64,000 nucleotides of DNA from Bradyrhizobium sp. MOS003 (GCF_003020125.1 NZ_PYFW01000009.1:149201-213200), one strand, 5' to 3'. Shown: positions 44,277 through 54,623, numbered from the stretch's first letter. Translations and numbers: made by a program. The notes: generated from the sequence alone by a model not told the origin.

Positions 44277-46838
44277 TTGGCAATTCCGTACGTGCGGGCG
44301 AAGCCGATCAGCCTAACCGTCACCGGTGGCGTGACGCAGAATTTCGCCTATTCGGGCCGCACGATCATGATGGACCCTCGGCCCGAGATCGCAGCGTTCG
44401 ATTACTCAGCGTTGCGAGATGACCTGGCCCACGTGGAGGTGCTTCTGCCGCCCGATGCGCCCGCAATGTACCTCGATCCTGCCGCACTCGCATATGCTCT
44501 CGACGTAAAGGAAATTCAAAAGGTGCGGACGCCGCTTTCGGAGCGCGAGCGTCTGCCCCAGGTCGTCATGTCGGCGGTTATCGCGCTCCCTTCTGCATTC
44601 GAGGTATCAGGGGATGAAGCTCTCACGATCACGCGGAGGATCGCCCTATATCCGTGCGGATCGCATCGCGTCCCGATCCACATCGCGATCCACAACGCCC
44701 TCATCAACCGCCATGCTCACGCGGATATCGCTCTTCGCCCGATGGCGCCGGATGGCTCCTTGGGTCTGAAGATCCCCGATTTCCTCGTCCGCTTTCGCGT
44801 CAATCGTGCCGACTCGGACCCGGTAGAAGGCACAGGTTGGCCGGACATCAGCTGCGAGATCCAAGAGACTTTTTTTGCAGAACGGGCGATCGATCTTGTC
44901 GTCGACCCGTGCGCACCGGTTCCCGAACACCATTTCGACGGCGACATCCCCGATCACATCACCGCGCAATGGATCAGGGATCAGCGTCTGGCGCGGCGTC
45001 ACGTTAATGTCCGCATGATCAAGACAAGTCCCACGCATTCGATCGAGAAAATTGCGAGGGGACGCTCCGCGGTGCGCCTGGCAGAGCTGCATCGACTGTG
45101 CGCTCGATTTATCGACAGCGAGCAGGATCGGCGCATTCAGGTCGAGCGCATGCTGGCTGATCAGAACATCGTTTCGCTGTCCGATGGCACCGAGGCTGGG
45201 ATGCCTCGTTACGTCACGACCCGGCGCGTGGCGCGCATAATCGACCGAGCCTGCGGCCTGATCGATCGCGGCGGGCGCACGATGACCGCCGTTAGTGCCT
45301 CCGAGCACGATGCCGTCGTTCGGCAGCTTGCCAATATCCAAGCGGCTGGCGATCAGCAGCACGAGCCGCCACTCATCCTCGGCCGGACCCTCTCGGATTG
45401 CGCACCTCTCGCCGATATCATGAGGGCCCGCAATCCGGTGGTCGGTACCTTGGACATGATCCTGGGCAAGCCCCAAAAGCGAGCACGAGGTCGCTGGAGG
45501 CGGGTCAATCTGAAAGTGGAACGGAACATCATTGTTCCGCACGCCGAGCTCGTCGACGACCAAAGACTAGCTCGCCTGATTCTTGCTGCGGATAGCACCG
45601 GCTCGAAATTGCTCTTCGGCCACGACCAGAGCCGCGAGAGTGGCATCGTTCGCTCGTTTCTCGCCGCTCACATCGCCGATTTGCAAGCACCGCAACTTCC
45701 TCAGGATCATGAGGGACCGCAGGCGATCGAACGACTGCTGCGCTCCGGATTGGTGCGCTCTGCCGTCGAGGCGATGGCCGACCTCAAGGTCTTGCATTTC
45801 GGCGCCGGTCCCGACTTCGACGTCGATTCTGAGCTTCCATTCGCCGTAGTCGATTCCTCGCGAATTGAAGAAGTCGGCGATGCGATCCGGACCGGCCGTG
45901 TTCGGGCGGGGCTTGTGGAGGAGATGGACACGCTCGCCGGTCCACGCGGCGAAGTGAGGCTGTCGCTCGGCGAATGGGTGGTCACCACGGGAACAAGGGG
46001 TCTTCCGCAAACGTTGGATGCGCATCAGCTCGCGCAGATTGTTGCGATCGACTCCAGCGCAAACTGGATCGACGTTGTCCGTCGGGGTATGGTCGCCCGG
46101 CTTGATTTTGGCAACGATCCGGCGATCCGGCCGGCCGCGGCAATCTCGATCAGAGCTGCCTGGGATGCACCCCGGGGTTCGAATTTCGTGATCGAGTTGG
46201 CCGATCCCCGTCGTGTGTGGGCGGGGCTACTGCTGGCCGCCAACCGCATCGAACACGCTCAGATTTACGTCAATCCCTCCATCGCTCGGACGCACATTGA
46301 TCTGGCCGATGCCGCTCGCCGTTCGCTTCCTGCCGCTCCGCCGTCACATCGAATCTTGCGACCGGGCAACGACGTTGAGCTGAACAACATACTCGACGAT
46401 TTTGATCCCTTCCCGGAGCTGAAGACAGCTGAGCCTGAGCGAGCGTTGCTGCCACCCGTCGGATTTAACGAGGCGGTTCGTCACCGGATCATGAAAAGTC
46501 GTCAGACACGCCTGGCTTACCGGCTTCTCCACGAGCACGTTTCGCCGCAAAATGCCAATTGCCAACAAAACGTCCGGCGCTCACTCGGACTGTGTAGCAG
46601 TGAGCTGACGCGAAAAGTGATCTTGGCCCTTGCCGAGCAAGACGAGGTTCCTGGTTTCGACGAGGCGGACTTTCCACTTGAGTTGGCCGAGCTTGAACCG
46701 AGGTATTGGTCCGCGTGGGAGCTTTACAAATTCCAATTAGACCTCAATCTGATGACGGTCCGGGCAGGCGGCTGGGGCCTGTTACCGCCGAACGGGTATA
46801 GACCTCGAGCCGCAATTGGTGCGCCTAACGAACCATAG
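44277..46838 (+). CDS. MobA/MobL (MOBQ-like) relaxase
   Basis: The 853-residue protein starts with TTG 44277 behind AAAGGA (7 bases). Near residues 90-150 it carries relaxase blocks: MSAVIALPSAFEVS, as in MobA xxALPxEL, then VPIHIAIHNALINRHAHADI, where HAH gives the HUH metal site, and LRPMAPDGSLG. Later regions (about 420-640) resemble a degraded TraA-like helicase half: LVDDQRLARLILAADSTGSK, and SLGEWVVTTGTRG. No Walker A GKS motif was found, so helicase activity is doubtful. The frame is fully open. With the divergent coiled-coil gene and nearby integrase it marks an integrative mobilisable element. Confidence 0.7.
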   Translation: MAIPYVRAKPISLTVTGGVTQNFAYSGRTIMMDPRPEIAAFDYSALRDDLAHVEVLLPPDAPAMYLDPAALAYALDVKEIQKVRTPLSERERLPQVVMSAVIALPSAFEVSGDEALTITRRIALYPCGSHRVPIHIAIHNALINRHAHADIALRPMAPDGSLGLKIPDFLVRFRVNRADSDPVEGTGWPDISCEIQETFFAERAIDLVVDPCAPVPEHHFDGDIPDHITAQWIRDQRLARRHVNVRMIKTSPTHSIEKIARGRSAVRLAELHRLCARFIDSEQDRRIQVERMLADQNIVSLSDGTEAGMPRYVTTRRVARIIDRACGLIDRGGRTMTAVSASEHDAVVRQLANIQAAGDQQHEPPLILGRTLSDCAPLADIMRARNPVVGTLDMILGKPQKRARGRWRRVNLKVERNIIVPHAELVDDQRLARLILAADSTGSKLLFGHDQSRESGIVRSFLAAHIADLQAPQLPQDHEGPQAIERLLRSGLVRSAVEAMADLKVLHFGAGPDFDVDSELPFAVVDSSRIEEVGDAIRTGRVRAGLVEEMDTLAGPRGEVRLSLGEWVVTTGTRGLPQTLDAHQLAQIVAIDSSANWIDVVRRGMVARLDFGNDPAIRPAAAISIRAAWDAPRGSNFVIELADPRRVWAGLLLAANRIEHAQIYVNPSIARTHIDLADAARRSLPAAPPSHRILRPGNDVELNNILDDFDPFPELKTAEPERALLPPVGFNEAVRHRIMKSRQTRLAYRLLHEHVSPQNANCQQNVRRSLGLCSSELTRKVILALAEQDEVPGFDEADFPLELAELEPRYWSAWELYKFQLDLNLMTVRAGGWGLLPPNGYRPRAAIGAPNEP

Positions 46839-47067
46839 CTCTTCTCGACCCCGAAGCTGATCTAGCATTACTCGAGTTCAGCCAACGGCCCAGCGTGAGG
46901 AGCTAGGGCCGTCAACCTACGGGGTTATAAATTCGTTTCTCAGGACTCTAAGCACCGGAAGCGATCATTGACTCCCCAATATGTCAATCGTTCCCCGCTC
47001 ACTGCGAGCCCTCAGCATGACACTCCCTGAAAGCAGCATGGCGATTTCTGCCGTCCATTGCCCGGTC
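46839..47067. other. 229 bp spacer
   Basis: Nothing was recognised between the relaxase and the two-component remnants. Confidence 0.3.
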
Positions 47068-47336
47068 GAGATCGACCTGGAAAGCTAGGCGATCCGTGTG
47101 ACCGGCAGCCATGCCCATTCCTCGACGCTGAAGCTCACCCTCACCGAATTCAAGCTCCTCGCGCACATGGCGCGAGCGCCTTCCCGGGTCTTCAGCTGAA
47201 GCGAGTACTCGATGCGTGCCTGCCGGGGGGCGATGCTTTGGAATGTGCCGTGGACAGTCGTCAGCAATCTGCGCCGCAAGCTCGACGAAGCAGGATCCAT
47301 GCTCTCGGTCGTCCGGGGCGTCGGATACCGCATGTG
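47068..47336 (+). pseudogene. OmpR-type response regulator, C-terminal remnant
   Basis: The winged-helix output domain is readable: PVEIDLES, a TAG in place of Tyr, AIRVTGSHAHSSTLKLTLTE, FKLLAHMARAPSRVFS, another TGA, then in shifted frames CLPGGDALE, VSNLRRKLDEAGSM and LSVVRGVGYRM. The receiver domain is missing. Two nonsense changes and at least one frameshift show decay. The end is followed at once by a histidine kinase N-terminus. Confidence 0.7.
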
Positions 47337-47344
47337 AGCGCTTG

Positions 47345-47519
47345 AGATCTCCCAACCGTCTGAGCCGTCAGATCATGGCTTTCGATGAGCGCCGTCGCGG
47401 TCATCGCGTCACCGTTGCTGTTCGTTGCTTTCATTGCCTCCTATGCGATCTACCTCACCTATTTTCCGGCTCTTTCGCCCGAGAAATCCTCTTTCCTGCC
47501 CGAGCCGCAGCGCCAGTGA
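47345..47519 (+). pseudogene. Histidine kinase N-terminal remnant
   Basis: After the regulator remnant one frame reads RSPNRLSRQIM and, one base out of phase, MSAVAVIASPLLFVAFIASY then AIYLTYFPALSP, the first TM of a sensor kinase, ending at TGA 47517-47519. The remaining kinase is absent. Alternatively the 44-codon frame at 47385 could be a small membrane protein, which is less likely given the context. Confidence 0.5.
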
Positions 47520-47664
47520 ATATCCACGAGAGCCGCTTTGATCTCAACGTCAGCTCTATTGAGCGATTTTTCCGAACTAGCATTAAATATTCCACTAGCT
47601 TTTATTGTGCTGAGGATCCAGATCTTCCAGAATTATACTACCCGATATTGTTGGGGACATTGTG

Positions 47665-47969
47665 ATGGCAACCCCTGCCGTTCCCGCAATGCCTTTCGCG
47701 GGCTGTTTGCATTTTTATGCGGCGAAAGCTCATCACGACGACGAGCACGCTGCCGACAATTGTTTAGCGAAGCTGTTTGGATCGGCTGGAGATCTTCCTG
47801 ATAGCTCGCTGGAGCAGTGGTCGGAAGGAGATGAAACCGGCCGCCGCATACTGGAGCCGTGCGTCCGCGAATACCGAACGGCAGCGCACGCTATGACCAG
47901 GCAAGCGGCTTTCTCCACGCGCTCCTCAGAGACATGGAGCAAAAAACGCACTGTCGTTACCGCCATTGA
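47665..47969 (+). pseudogene. Family A small protein, copy 2, frameshifted
   Basis: ATG 47665 follows TTGGGGACATTGTG, the same leader style as the copy at 63728. Family blocks appear in order but in different frames: MATPAVP, then RNAFRGLFAF, then YAAKAHHDDEHAADNCLAKL, FGSAGDLPDSSLEQW, and finally RYDQASGFLHALLRDMEQ ending at TGA 47967-47969. Three indels are needed to restore a ~100-residue protein. It is clearly homologous to 23864-24160 and 63728-64000. Confidence 0.78.
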
Positions 47970-47974
47970 CTCTA

Positions 47975-48620
47975 TGCTGAGGAACCGAGCCACGTACGGT
48001 GAGTACCAGCCGAAGTCTTTCGCTGCAGGCCATAAGAGGGGCATCCCGAGCGGCCCTCCCATTTCCAACTATTACCCTGCAGCCATAGACAAGGCCACTT
48101 TTGATGCTGCGCAGGTGGCACGCCAACACTGTCGCACCGCGGGCGCAAAGGAAATGATCTCGCCAATATCTTCGGTGACCTATGCTCGTGTGCCTATTGC
48201 GGCAGCAAAGTCATCTTCCATCGCATTTCGAATGTGCAGGTTTTCGTGTGCGAGTAGGTCTTGAATCACAGCTCCTGCAGCCGCACCGCCTGGACCTATA
48301 GAGATTTCGAAATCACGGTTCTGGCATTCTTGGCTCACCCGGCATTACTCGCCCAAGCAAGCGACGAACTGAGAGCTGCGCTGCTCGACCTTATCGAGGA
48401 GATCAAGGGCCTAGCTTCAGATCCAGAGCGACGTTGCGCCAGAAGAGTAAACATCACAGTCCTTGTGAAGCGTATTGTCGCTAGGCTCGTCGTCCACAGC
48501 GCGGGGGATCTGACGCTGCCGAGACAACCTTCGGCGCAGATCCGCAAGGACATCGCGGGAAGATTTCTCGAGATTCAGCTGCAAGCAGGACCGTCTTACC
48601 CCTGCATCTCGGTAGCATGA
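47975..48620 (+). pseudogene. Large serine recombinase, C-terminal remnant
   Basis: Readable pieces are YGEYQPKSF, IPSGPPISNYYPAAIDKATF, then in another frame GRKGNDLANIFGDLCSCAYC and GSKVIFHRISNVQVFVCE, the zinc-ribbon (CxxCGSK) part of the recombinase domain, and TYRDFEITVLAFLAHPALLA with the coiled-coil tail. The catalytic N-terminal resolvase domain is missing and at least two frame changes occur. It is probably the end of a phage- or ICE-type serine integrase. Confidence 0.75.
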
Positions 48621-48689
48621 GAAACTCGGAGACCTTTCCAAGTCTCATTGAGCGCCGAAGGCTTGGCGATGAGAGCCAGTGTGAAAGAT

Positions 48690-48930
48690 GCGCGCCTGTG
48701 TCAGTTGCGGCCACCACGGCGGCGCACCGTCAGCTTCTCTTCCCGATAGAGCCGGAAGAGCTTTTTGTGGTTGATCAGATACTCCTCCCGCTTGAGCAGA
48801 ACAAGCAGCCGCCGGTAGCCGAAGCGGCGGCGCTCCTGGGCAATCGCCCTCATGCGCTGGCGAAGGCTGGCATCGTCAGCCCGGGTCGTACGATATCTCT
48901 GGTCATGCGGCAGCAGCCGATGGCTTTACA
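48690..48930 (-). mobile_element. IS3-family transposase fragment (OrfB N-terminus)
   Basis: On the minus strand the sequence reads RMRAIAQERRRFGYRRLLVL, LKREEYLINHKKLFRLYREE and KLTVRR, the well-known HTH_21 region at the start of IS3-family OrfB. The DDE domain does not follow and no OrfA was found, so only a short fragment remains. Confidence 0.72.
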
Positions 48931-49159
48931 CCTAACGAACTTACCTATTCGAGGCCGCAACCGTTCTGCTGTACCAAACAAAGAAATGGTCTTGCCTCAA
49001 GGCCTGGGGGCATCAAGCTTGCAGAGCGGATTGGCTACCTTTGCCTTCCTCATGCCTCTGGGTCGACGGCACATCGTTCGATTGGAGCCACACGAAGGAG
49101 GCCTAACCCAATTTTTTAAGTTCCTGGTCCGGCCTGCCGGGCTGGCGATGTCCCGCTGG

Positions 49160-49290
49160 GACGATGGTCGTGGCGACCTCGGTCAATCGGCTGGTGCGGT
49201 TCGTCCGCACTCCGCGGCAAACGTTGAGGCGCCCGATCCGGACATCATCATGAAGCGCGTCTCGCGACCTCGGAAAGGACCATGACCCCA
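49160..49290 (+). repeat. Second copy of a transposase 3' end
   Basis: This segment repeats 62228-62360 with scattered changes: GGTCGTGGCGACCTCGGTCA at 49167 onward, CCCGATCCGGACATCATCAT, and CCTCGGAAAGGACCATGACC. It corresponds to the last ~40 codons and 3' end of the DDE transposase at 61323-62347, here isolated and frameshifted. It is a footprint of a lost element. Confidence 0.75.
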
Positions 49291-49663
49291 GCTACGACAT
49301 CAACTAAACTACGCCGAAGCCGCCAACGACATCGATTACTTGCAAACGGCGGGGGAAATTCGGCCCGAGAGTCTCAGCTCATCACACCAAAGCAAAACTC
49401 CGCAGCTCGTCAACAGACACTGCGGCGTTAGTATTCCGCGGGGAACGAACCCCTACCTCTGCTTACGAAGGCGGTGCTACCCCAGTCGAGGGACCGATAA
49501 GCCGTCAAAATGGGCGAATCATTCCCAGCTTTCAAGGCTTGGTGAGTTTGCTACCTAATGCCGCAAGTCCGGGAGTCTAGCGATACCGGCAGGATCGCCG
49601 CCAGCCGCGCTAAGGTGAGTTTGCCATCTAATGCTGAGGCGAAGTAGTCGCCCGATAATTCCT
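49291..49663. other. 373 bp spacer
   Basis: No gene was recognised. The octamer GGTGAGTTTGC occurs twice, near 49541 and 49614, followed by T/C ACC/CATCTAATG-type sequence, a short direct repeat of unknown meaning. Confidence 0.3.
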
Positions 49664-50833
49664 TCAATGTGACAAGCTGTTCAAGGGCAGAGCGATCTGC
49701 ACTTGCACGCCCTCAATATGCCAAGTGGTAGCAATCGTGCCTCCCTGGCGCGTAATCGTATTGGTCACGAGCGAAGTTCCTAAGCCAGAGGGTGCGGGTT
49801 CTGAGGTGATTGCCGGGCCGCCGGTCTCCCTCCAAAGGAGCTTGAGACGTTCGTCTTCGATTGACCAATCTATCGTTACCGAGCCTCCCTCGGTGCTGAG
49901 CGCTCCGTATTTGGCGGCATTCGTCGCCATTTCATGGAAGACGAGCGCGATAGCGTTCGTCGCGTGCTCGCCAACCGAAACCGCGGGTCCATTGAGGGTG
50001 GCCTCCGCATGGGCGTAGGGCCTCATGACGGCTGTTATGATCTCCCGCAGGTCGGATGCGTTCGATGACCGTCCGGTCGGGCTGAACGTCCGCCGGATCA
50101 GCGCGTTCGCATCAGCCAGGGCATGTAGGCGCCCGGAGAGCGTTTCCGCCATCTGTTCCTTGGTCGCCGATCTTCTTGCGCTCAGCCGGATCATACTGTC
50201 GGCGATGGCGAAGAGGTTCTTTACCCTGTGCCCCATCTCGCGGGTGAGGATCTCCTGCTCCTCCAGAGCGGTTCTGAGCCGCTCCTCCTTCTGCCGGACC
50301 TCCCACGCTATTCCAGCGAACTCGGCCAGCTCCTGCATCGTGCTAACATGCCCGGCATGGAAGTGCTCCACGCTCTCAGAAACCACCCAGAGCGTGCCCA
50401 AGGGCTCAGCGGCTCCTGCGAAGAGAGGGACCAGCAGACACTCCGGGAGGGAAACGCGCGCATCGACCAGCCAGCTGTAGACTCGTTCCGGCTTCTGAAC
50501 CAATACGGGCTTCGCATGGTCGAGAGTGATACCGCACGGACTGTAATTCCGCGGCGTCGTCGCCCCGGTGAATTTCTCCAAGGTACCGCGAAGGTGATGC
50601 CATCGAAAGACTTCACCGGGCTTCTCGAAGATGCTGATACCGCCAGCTACGGCGTCACAAAGCTCTAGTGCGGAATCGACCAATACCGGAAGCACCTGGC
50701 CCGACCCTCCCGCCATCTGCCGAGCCAGGTCGCGCACTGCAAACTTCTCACGCGACGGATCAGTTCGACCTGCGGGCCGCCTCGCAAGCTCCTCGGTAAT
50801 GTAGACCGCGGCTACACTGTCTGGGATTGTCAC
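49664..50833 (-). CDS. GAF-domain HWE-family sensor histidine kinase
   Basis: The 389-residue protein starts with GTG 50833. A GAF domain spans about 35-190 (YSPCGITLDHAKPVLVQKPE, CLLVPLFAGAAEPLGTLWVV). The HWE kinase domain follows: LTREMGHRVKNLFAIADSMI (phospho-acceptor His), LSGRLHALADANALI, ALVFHEMATNAAKYGALS (N box), LLWRETGG (the WxE motif) and GLGTSLVTN (G box). It lacks TM segments, so it is a soluble sensor. No response regulator is adjacent. In alphaproteobacteria HWE kinases often act in light or general stress signalling. The gene looks intact. Confidence 0.92.
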   Translation of the reverse strand: MTIPDSVAAVYITEELARRPAGRTDPSREKFAVRDLARQMAGGSGQVLPVLVDSALELCDAVAGGISIFEKPGEVFRWHHLRGTLEKFTGATTPRNYSPCGITLDHAKPVLVQKPERVYSWLVDARVSLPECLLVPLFAGAAEPLGTLWVVSESVEHFHAGHVSTMQELAEFAGIAWEVRQKEERLRTALEEQEILTREMGHRVKNLFAIADSMIRLSARRSATKEQMAETLSGRLHALADANALIRRTFSPTGRSSNASDLREIITAVMRPYAHAEATLNGPAVSVGEHATNAIALVFHEMATNAAKYGALSTEGGSVTIDWSIEDERLKLLWRETGGPAITSEPAPSGLGTSLVTNTITRQGGTIATTWHIEGVQVQIALPLNSLSH

Positions 50834-51231
50834 TTGCGGACCTGATCAAGGGCAATGAACAACGGCTGGTCGGCACCAACCATACTATTCCTAGCCTATC
50901 CGCTCCCCGGGGTCCTGAAAAGCGCCAGTCTCGGCAACGGCGTCGGTCACCGAATTGGTGCGGATTCGCTCGCGCGGGTGCTCTAGGACTCCGTCTCTAA
51001 TGTGCTCGAGATGACTCTAATGCGCAGGTGTCGTCTCTCCTCCCGGGGCGCAGAACAGGCTTCGGCGGTCGCGGCGGATCACTGGCGATTTACCCGTTGG
51101 CTGCCCCTTTCGGTCGGCAGCGACTGTTGATCAAGATTCGCATTGCACACGCTCCAACATTCAACATGTCTGAATTCCCAAGGCGGCGAAAAACCAGGTT
51201 AGAATAGGACTTTCTCTTAAGGGGCAACTCA
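50834..51231. other. 398 bp spacer
   Basis: No gene was recognised; it separates the divergent kinase start and the small pseudogene at 51232. Confidence 0.3.
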
Positions 51232-51429
51232 TGTTCGACACCGCAACCACCGCGCTTTTGCGCGCGATTTTCGATGAAGTCTGTAGGCGTCTTGCACCGC
51301 GAGATGGGGGCCCGTACCCACGTCGCATCGAAAATTTTGGAAGCTGCGACTAGTGGCGAAGTCTCGCCCGAGGGCCTTAGGCAGATTGGCCGGGACGCCC
51401 TCTCGCACGCGCCGACGATGTGGCGCTGA
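51232..51429 (+). pseudogene. Small conserved rhizobial protein, frameshifted
   Basis: The ATG at 51232 begins MFDTATTALLRAIFDEVC. Near 51291 the frame shifts and continues LHREMGARTHVASKILEAAT, SGEVSPEGLRQIGRDALSHA and PTMWR, ending at TGA 51427-51429. Joined, the two halves make a ~65-residue helical protein of a type frequent in Bradyrhizobium. The ribosome site is AAGGGGCAACTC. One indel separates the halves. Confidence 0.65.
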
Positions 51430-51772
51430 TCGCAGGTGCTGGTGTGAAACTCCAGGTCACTGTTTTGAAGATCTTGGCGCGATACCCGACGGGTTTGCCG
51501 TGATGGAAGACCTCAAGCGTGACATGGCTATCCTAGCGACGAGTGGCCCCGACTGGGCGGACCGGACCCAGCGCCTCGCCGCCAAGGTGCCGGACCTCGA
51601 CATCTTTTCACAAGGACTTGTCGAGCGCATAAGCGGAGGATGGAAGATCACCGCCAGACTGATGGAAGCCCGATCGGCGGCCTTCGGGGCGATCCAGGTG
51701 CCTTCACCGGAGACGCTCGTGACCTTCACCGGAGCCTGTTGCTCCGCTGCGGGTAGGTTTCCATGCCCGTAG
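51430..51772 (+). CDS. Hypothetical fragment, weakly supported
   Basis: The frame that runs across this part reads DGFAVMEDLKRDMAILATSG, PDWADRTQRLAAKVPDLDIF and SQGLVERISGGWKITARLME. This looks like real protein with helical repeats, but no start or family could be fixed and the C-terminal end looks out of frame. It may be a decayed small gene. Confidence 0.3.
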
Positions 51773-52022
51773 TAGAGAGTGTCATTGCCGCTCCACTCTC
51801 CCACGGTGTGTGGATGAACGTGTTGAAGGCCTTCAAGGCAAGGTAGAGGAGGCCGGGGCTTGGGCCCCAAAGCGTGCTTTTCCGCAACCTTCAGATAGCC
51901 AAAAATTAGATGATGCCGGTCGCGGCCATTCTCGTCCGAAAACAGGCCGAAGAACAGGAATATGTCGCCTACGCCAAAAATTGTGATTCTCCAAGTGCGA
52001 CTGGGCGGCAGCGATTGACCAA

Positions 52023-52701
52023 ATGCGCACCGCCTGTCCTGAAACATCGGGTCGCGGTGGCATAAAGCGACTGATATGCGACACGTCGGCTGACTGTGTG
52101 GTCGCTATTGTCCCTGTGTTCGCCCAAGCGCAAGAGATCAAAGTTACGCTCTTAGGCACAGGATGCCCTCCACCTGTTATGAACCGGTTCCGCCCGAGCA
52201 TCCTCGTCGAAGCGAGTGGGCAGAAGTTCATTTTCGACGCCGGCCGCGGTGCTCTTCAGCGGCTGACTCAGATCAACGCGTTTCGATATGACATCCGTAT
52301 TCGACTATACGACGACCGAACGGCGCAAGACGGTGTGGTCATTCTCGCCAAGGACATCAGCGAGGGACTTGTTTATGAAAACAATGGGTAAGATCACCGC
52401 CTTCGAGGTAGATTACAAGCCGGCGTTTGGCTATCGCGTCGATTATTTCGGTCGCTCGGTTGTCCTCTCCGGAGACACCCGTCGGTCTCAGAACCTCATC
52501 CGACATGCCCAAAATGTTGACCTGTTGATTCACGAGGTTGCTTCGCTTAAGACATTTCAGCGGATCGGAATCCCGCCAGAACGAACCCCGAGCATTATCG
52601 CCCATCGCCCATCGACGGGCGGAGGACGTCGAACGATTATGCGAAGCTTGGCGAATAGCTGGCGTTCCGGAATGACGGCTTCTGACCCAAGTTGCGGTTA
52701 A
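52023..52701 (+). pseudogene. Metallo-beta-lactamase-fold hydrolase, internally deleted
   Basis: The start has a signal-like segment (LICDTSADCVVAIVPVFAQA) followed by IKVTLLGTGCPPPVMNRFRP, SILVEASGQKFIFDAGRGAL and QRLTQI, as in exported RNase Z-like hydrolases. The HxHxDH metal motif that should follow is missing through deletion. Downstream blocks are ILAKDISEGLVYENNG, a frame change, ITAFEVDYKPAFGYRVDYFG, RSVVLSGDT, LLIHEVAS and PSIIAHR. The end is out of frame. The absence of the catalytic histidines rules out activity. Confidence 0.75.
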
Positions 52702-53220
52702 AAATTGTCTGCTATTCCGCCGCTGTCGGGAGACAACCGGACACTGGTGCACAGGCGGTAAATGACGCGATTGACCCGAATGTATGGTCCGGCCGTGCGT
52801 TGCAAGTGGTTTCGTCGAGCTGGCGGTGAGCGGTCTTGCATCAATGTATCCGGCCGTTGATTGGAGCATTTGCTCCGGGCCATCATGGATATCAGCGCGC
52901 GTGCGTTCTCGTTAGCGGACAGGCCTCGATTGGACCATTTGGGTCACCAGTGTTCGCATGCGCCGGGAAGACCGAAACTCCATCTCGTCTCATCCTCTCG
53001 CAGACCTCGGCTAGAATTTGTTGATAGGGGCTACGTCATCGCTTGCGCCTCACATCGCTCAGTTCCTTTGTTCGAGCCAAGGGCCGTTCCTTCGTCCCGG
53101 CCCGCAGAACGTCGATCGCGTCGCGCGCAGGGGCGGTCAAGGCCAGCCGTCGCGCTTGGCTTGCCGCTGGCTCCGGCGTTGCCAGGCTGCGCCTTGACCG
53201 CGCCGAGCACGGCGCGAGGC

Positions 53221-54372
53221 TCAAGCGGGTCGGACGCCTGCATCGTCGGTCCTCGTCAGCTCGAAGGCGCGTCCTTTGGCCAGCACCGCCCAGGCGATGC
53301 GGGCAAGCTTGTTGGCGAGCGCGATCGCGAGCACGTTGTGGTGCAACCGCCTTTTGGCGGCTTCGATCCAGGATTTGAGCCCGTAGCGTTCCCAGTTCTT
53401 CATCCTGACCAGCACAACCCATGCCGCCTGCACGAACAGAACGCGGAGGTAGCGATTGCCGCGCCTCGAGATTTTGCCGAGGATCGTGCGGTCTCCCGTC
53501 GAGATCTGCTTGGGCACCAGTCCGAGCCAGGCGCCGAAGTCGCGGCCTTTGGAGAATACGTCTCCAGTGCCGATCGCGGCCACCATGGCGCTCGAAATGA
53601 CCGGCCCGATGCCAGGCACCGTCATCAGGCGCGAGCATGCCTGATCTTGACGGGCCAGTGCTTCGATCTCGCCGGAGAGGCCATCGATTCGCTGATCCAG
53701 CCGGCGCCAGTCGCCTGCCAACTCCTCGATGACACGCAACATGCGTGGCGACAGGGCCTCGGTGCGCGTCGCAAGGATGGTGGGCAGTTCCGTGCGCAAG
53801 AAGCCGATACCCTGGCGCACGGCGATCCCGCGTTCCAGCATGAAGGCGCGAATCTGGTTGATGATGCCGGTGCGTTGCGACACCAGCCGCTCGCGCACCC
53901 GGTGCAGCGCCTGCAGATCCAGTTGCTCCGCGGTTTTGGTCGCCACGAACTTCATCGTCGGGCGCTGCACGGCTTCGGCATCATTGAAGTCGTTCTTCTG
54001 TCCCTTGCCCTTGCTAATGATCTTCTTGGTCGCCTTGGGCGTCATGACGAGGGCCCATTTGAACAGACAAGCCGACCACGTTTTGCCTCTCTCGTGTCCG
54101 GAGGCATGGGCATGCCCATGCTCTATCCCGCGTCGGACTCCTGTCGCAGGCCGTCGAACCTCGGTTCCTTGCCGCAGCTCCGGCAGGCCGATGTTCTCCC
54201 GCTGCTGGCGACTGACTAGCAGCAATGCATTCCGCCCTTTTTGACCTACGACGCGCGACAAATTCATCCATTGCCGTCTACCGATATGGAATTTTCCGCG
54301 CGCGCTTGTGGCGACGCCAGCACGATTCAACCAAACTGATCCCGACGAGTGTGTAGCAATGTTCAACACCAT
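53221..54372 (-). mobile_element. IS110-family transposase, N-terminal part damaged
   Basis: The frame of 383 codons carries the DEDD domain segment KGQKNDFNDAEAVQRPTMKF, four residues shorter than the usual NDFRDAEAIAEAV. Then come FVATKTAEQLDLQALHRVRE, RLVSQRTGIINQIRAFMLER and the C-terminal transposase_20 region TVPGIGPVISSAMVAAIG, DFGAWLGLVPKQ and SRRGNRYLRVLFVQAA, with the serine-recombinase-like motif. The first ~110 residues do not resemble the family, so the 5' part of the gene is frameshifted or replaced. It is a member of a group common in rhizobia. Flanking ends were not defined. Confidence 0.82.
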
Positions 54373-54425
54373 CCCTGCCGTGATAGCTTTCCCGGGTTCT
54401 CGCTACACCGTTGTCCGGAGTGAAC

Positions 54426-54578
54426 ATGAGCTACGTCGTCTCGCTGCATTCAGGCTTCGCTCGTTTGATCGACCAGGCACGCGGATGGTTCCAGCGCTCG
54501 CTGCGGGCGCGGCCAGGCGGCCCGGACAACGCCCAGGATGATCTCTACGAGATCTTCCTGTTCGGGCCTCACGGCTGA
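54426..54578 (+). CDS. Small basic-amphipathic protein upstream of the Lrp gene
   Basis: The 50-residue frame starts at an ATG with GGAG 5 bases upstream. The sequence MSYVVSLHSGFARLIDQARG is followed by WFQRSLRARPGG and ends DDLYEIFLFGPHG. No TM or known domain is visible. It lies 45 bases before the Lrp regulator on the same strand, so co-transcription is possible. The good ribosome site and even codon use support it. Confidence 0.5.
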   Translation: MSYVVSLHSGFARLIDQARGWFQRSLRARPGGPDNAQDDLYEIFLFGPHG

Positions 54579-54623
54579 CGCCAGACAACGCGTCCAAATT
54601 TCCATCACATCGAGGTTTTCGAC

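Noticed and set aside
44646..45563. A 305-codon minus-strand frame
   Set aside because: It lies wholly opposite the relaxase gene, which has recognisable blocks; the frame has no ribosome site or motif.
52861..54219. A 452-codon open frame on the plus strand
   Set aside because: It is antisense to the IS110 transposase, whose motifs are clear on the minus strand; the plus frame has no family features.
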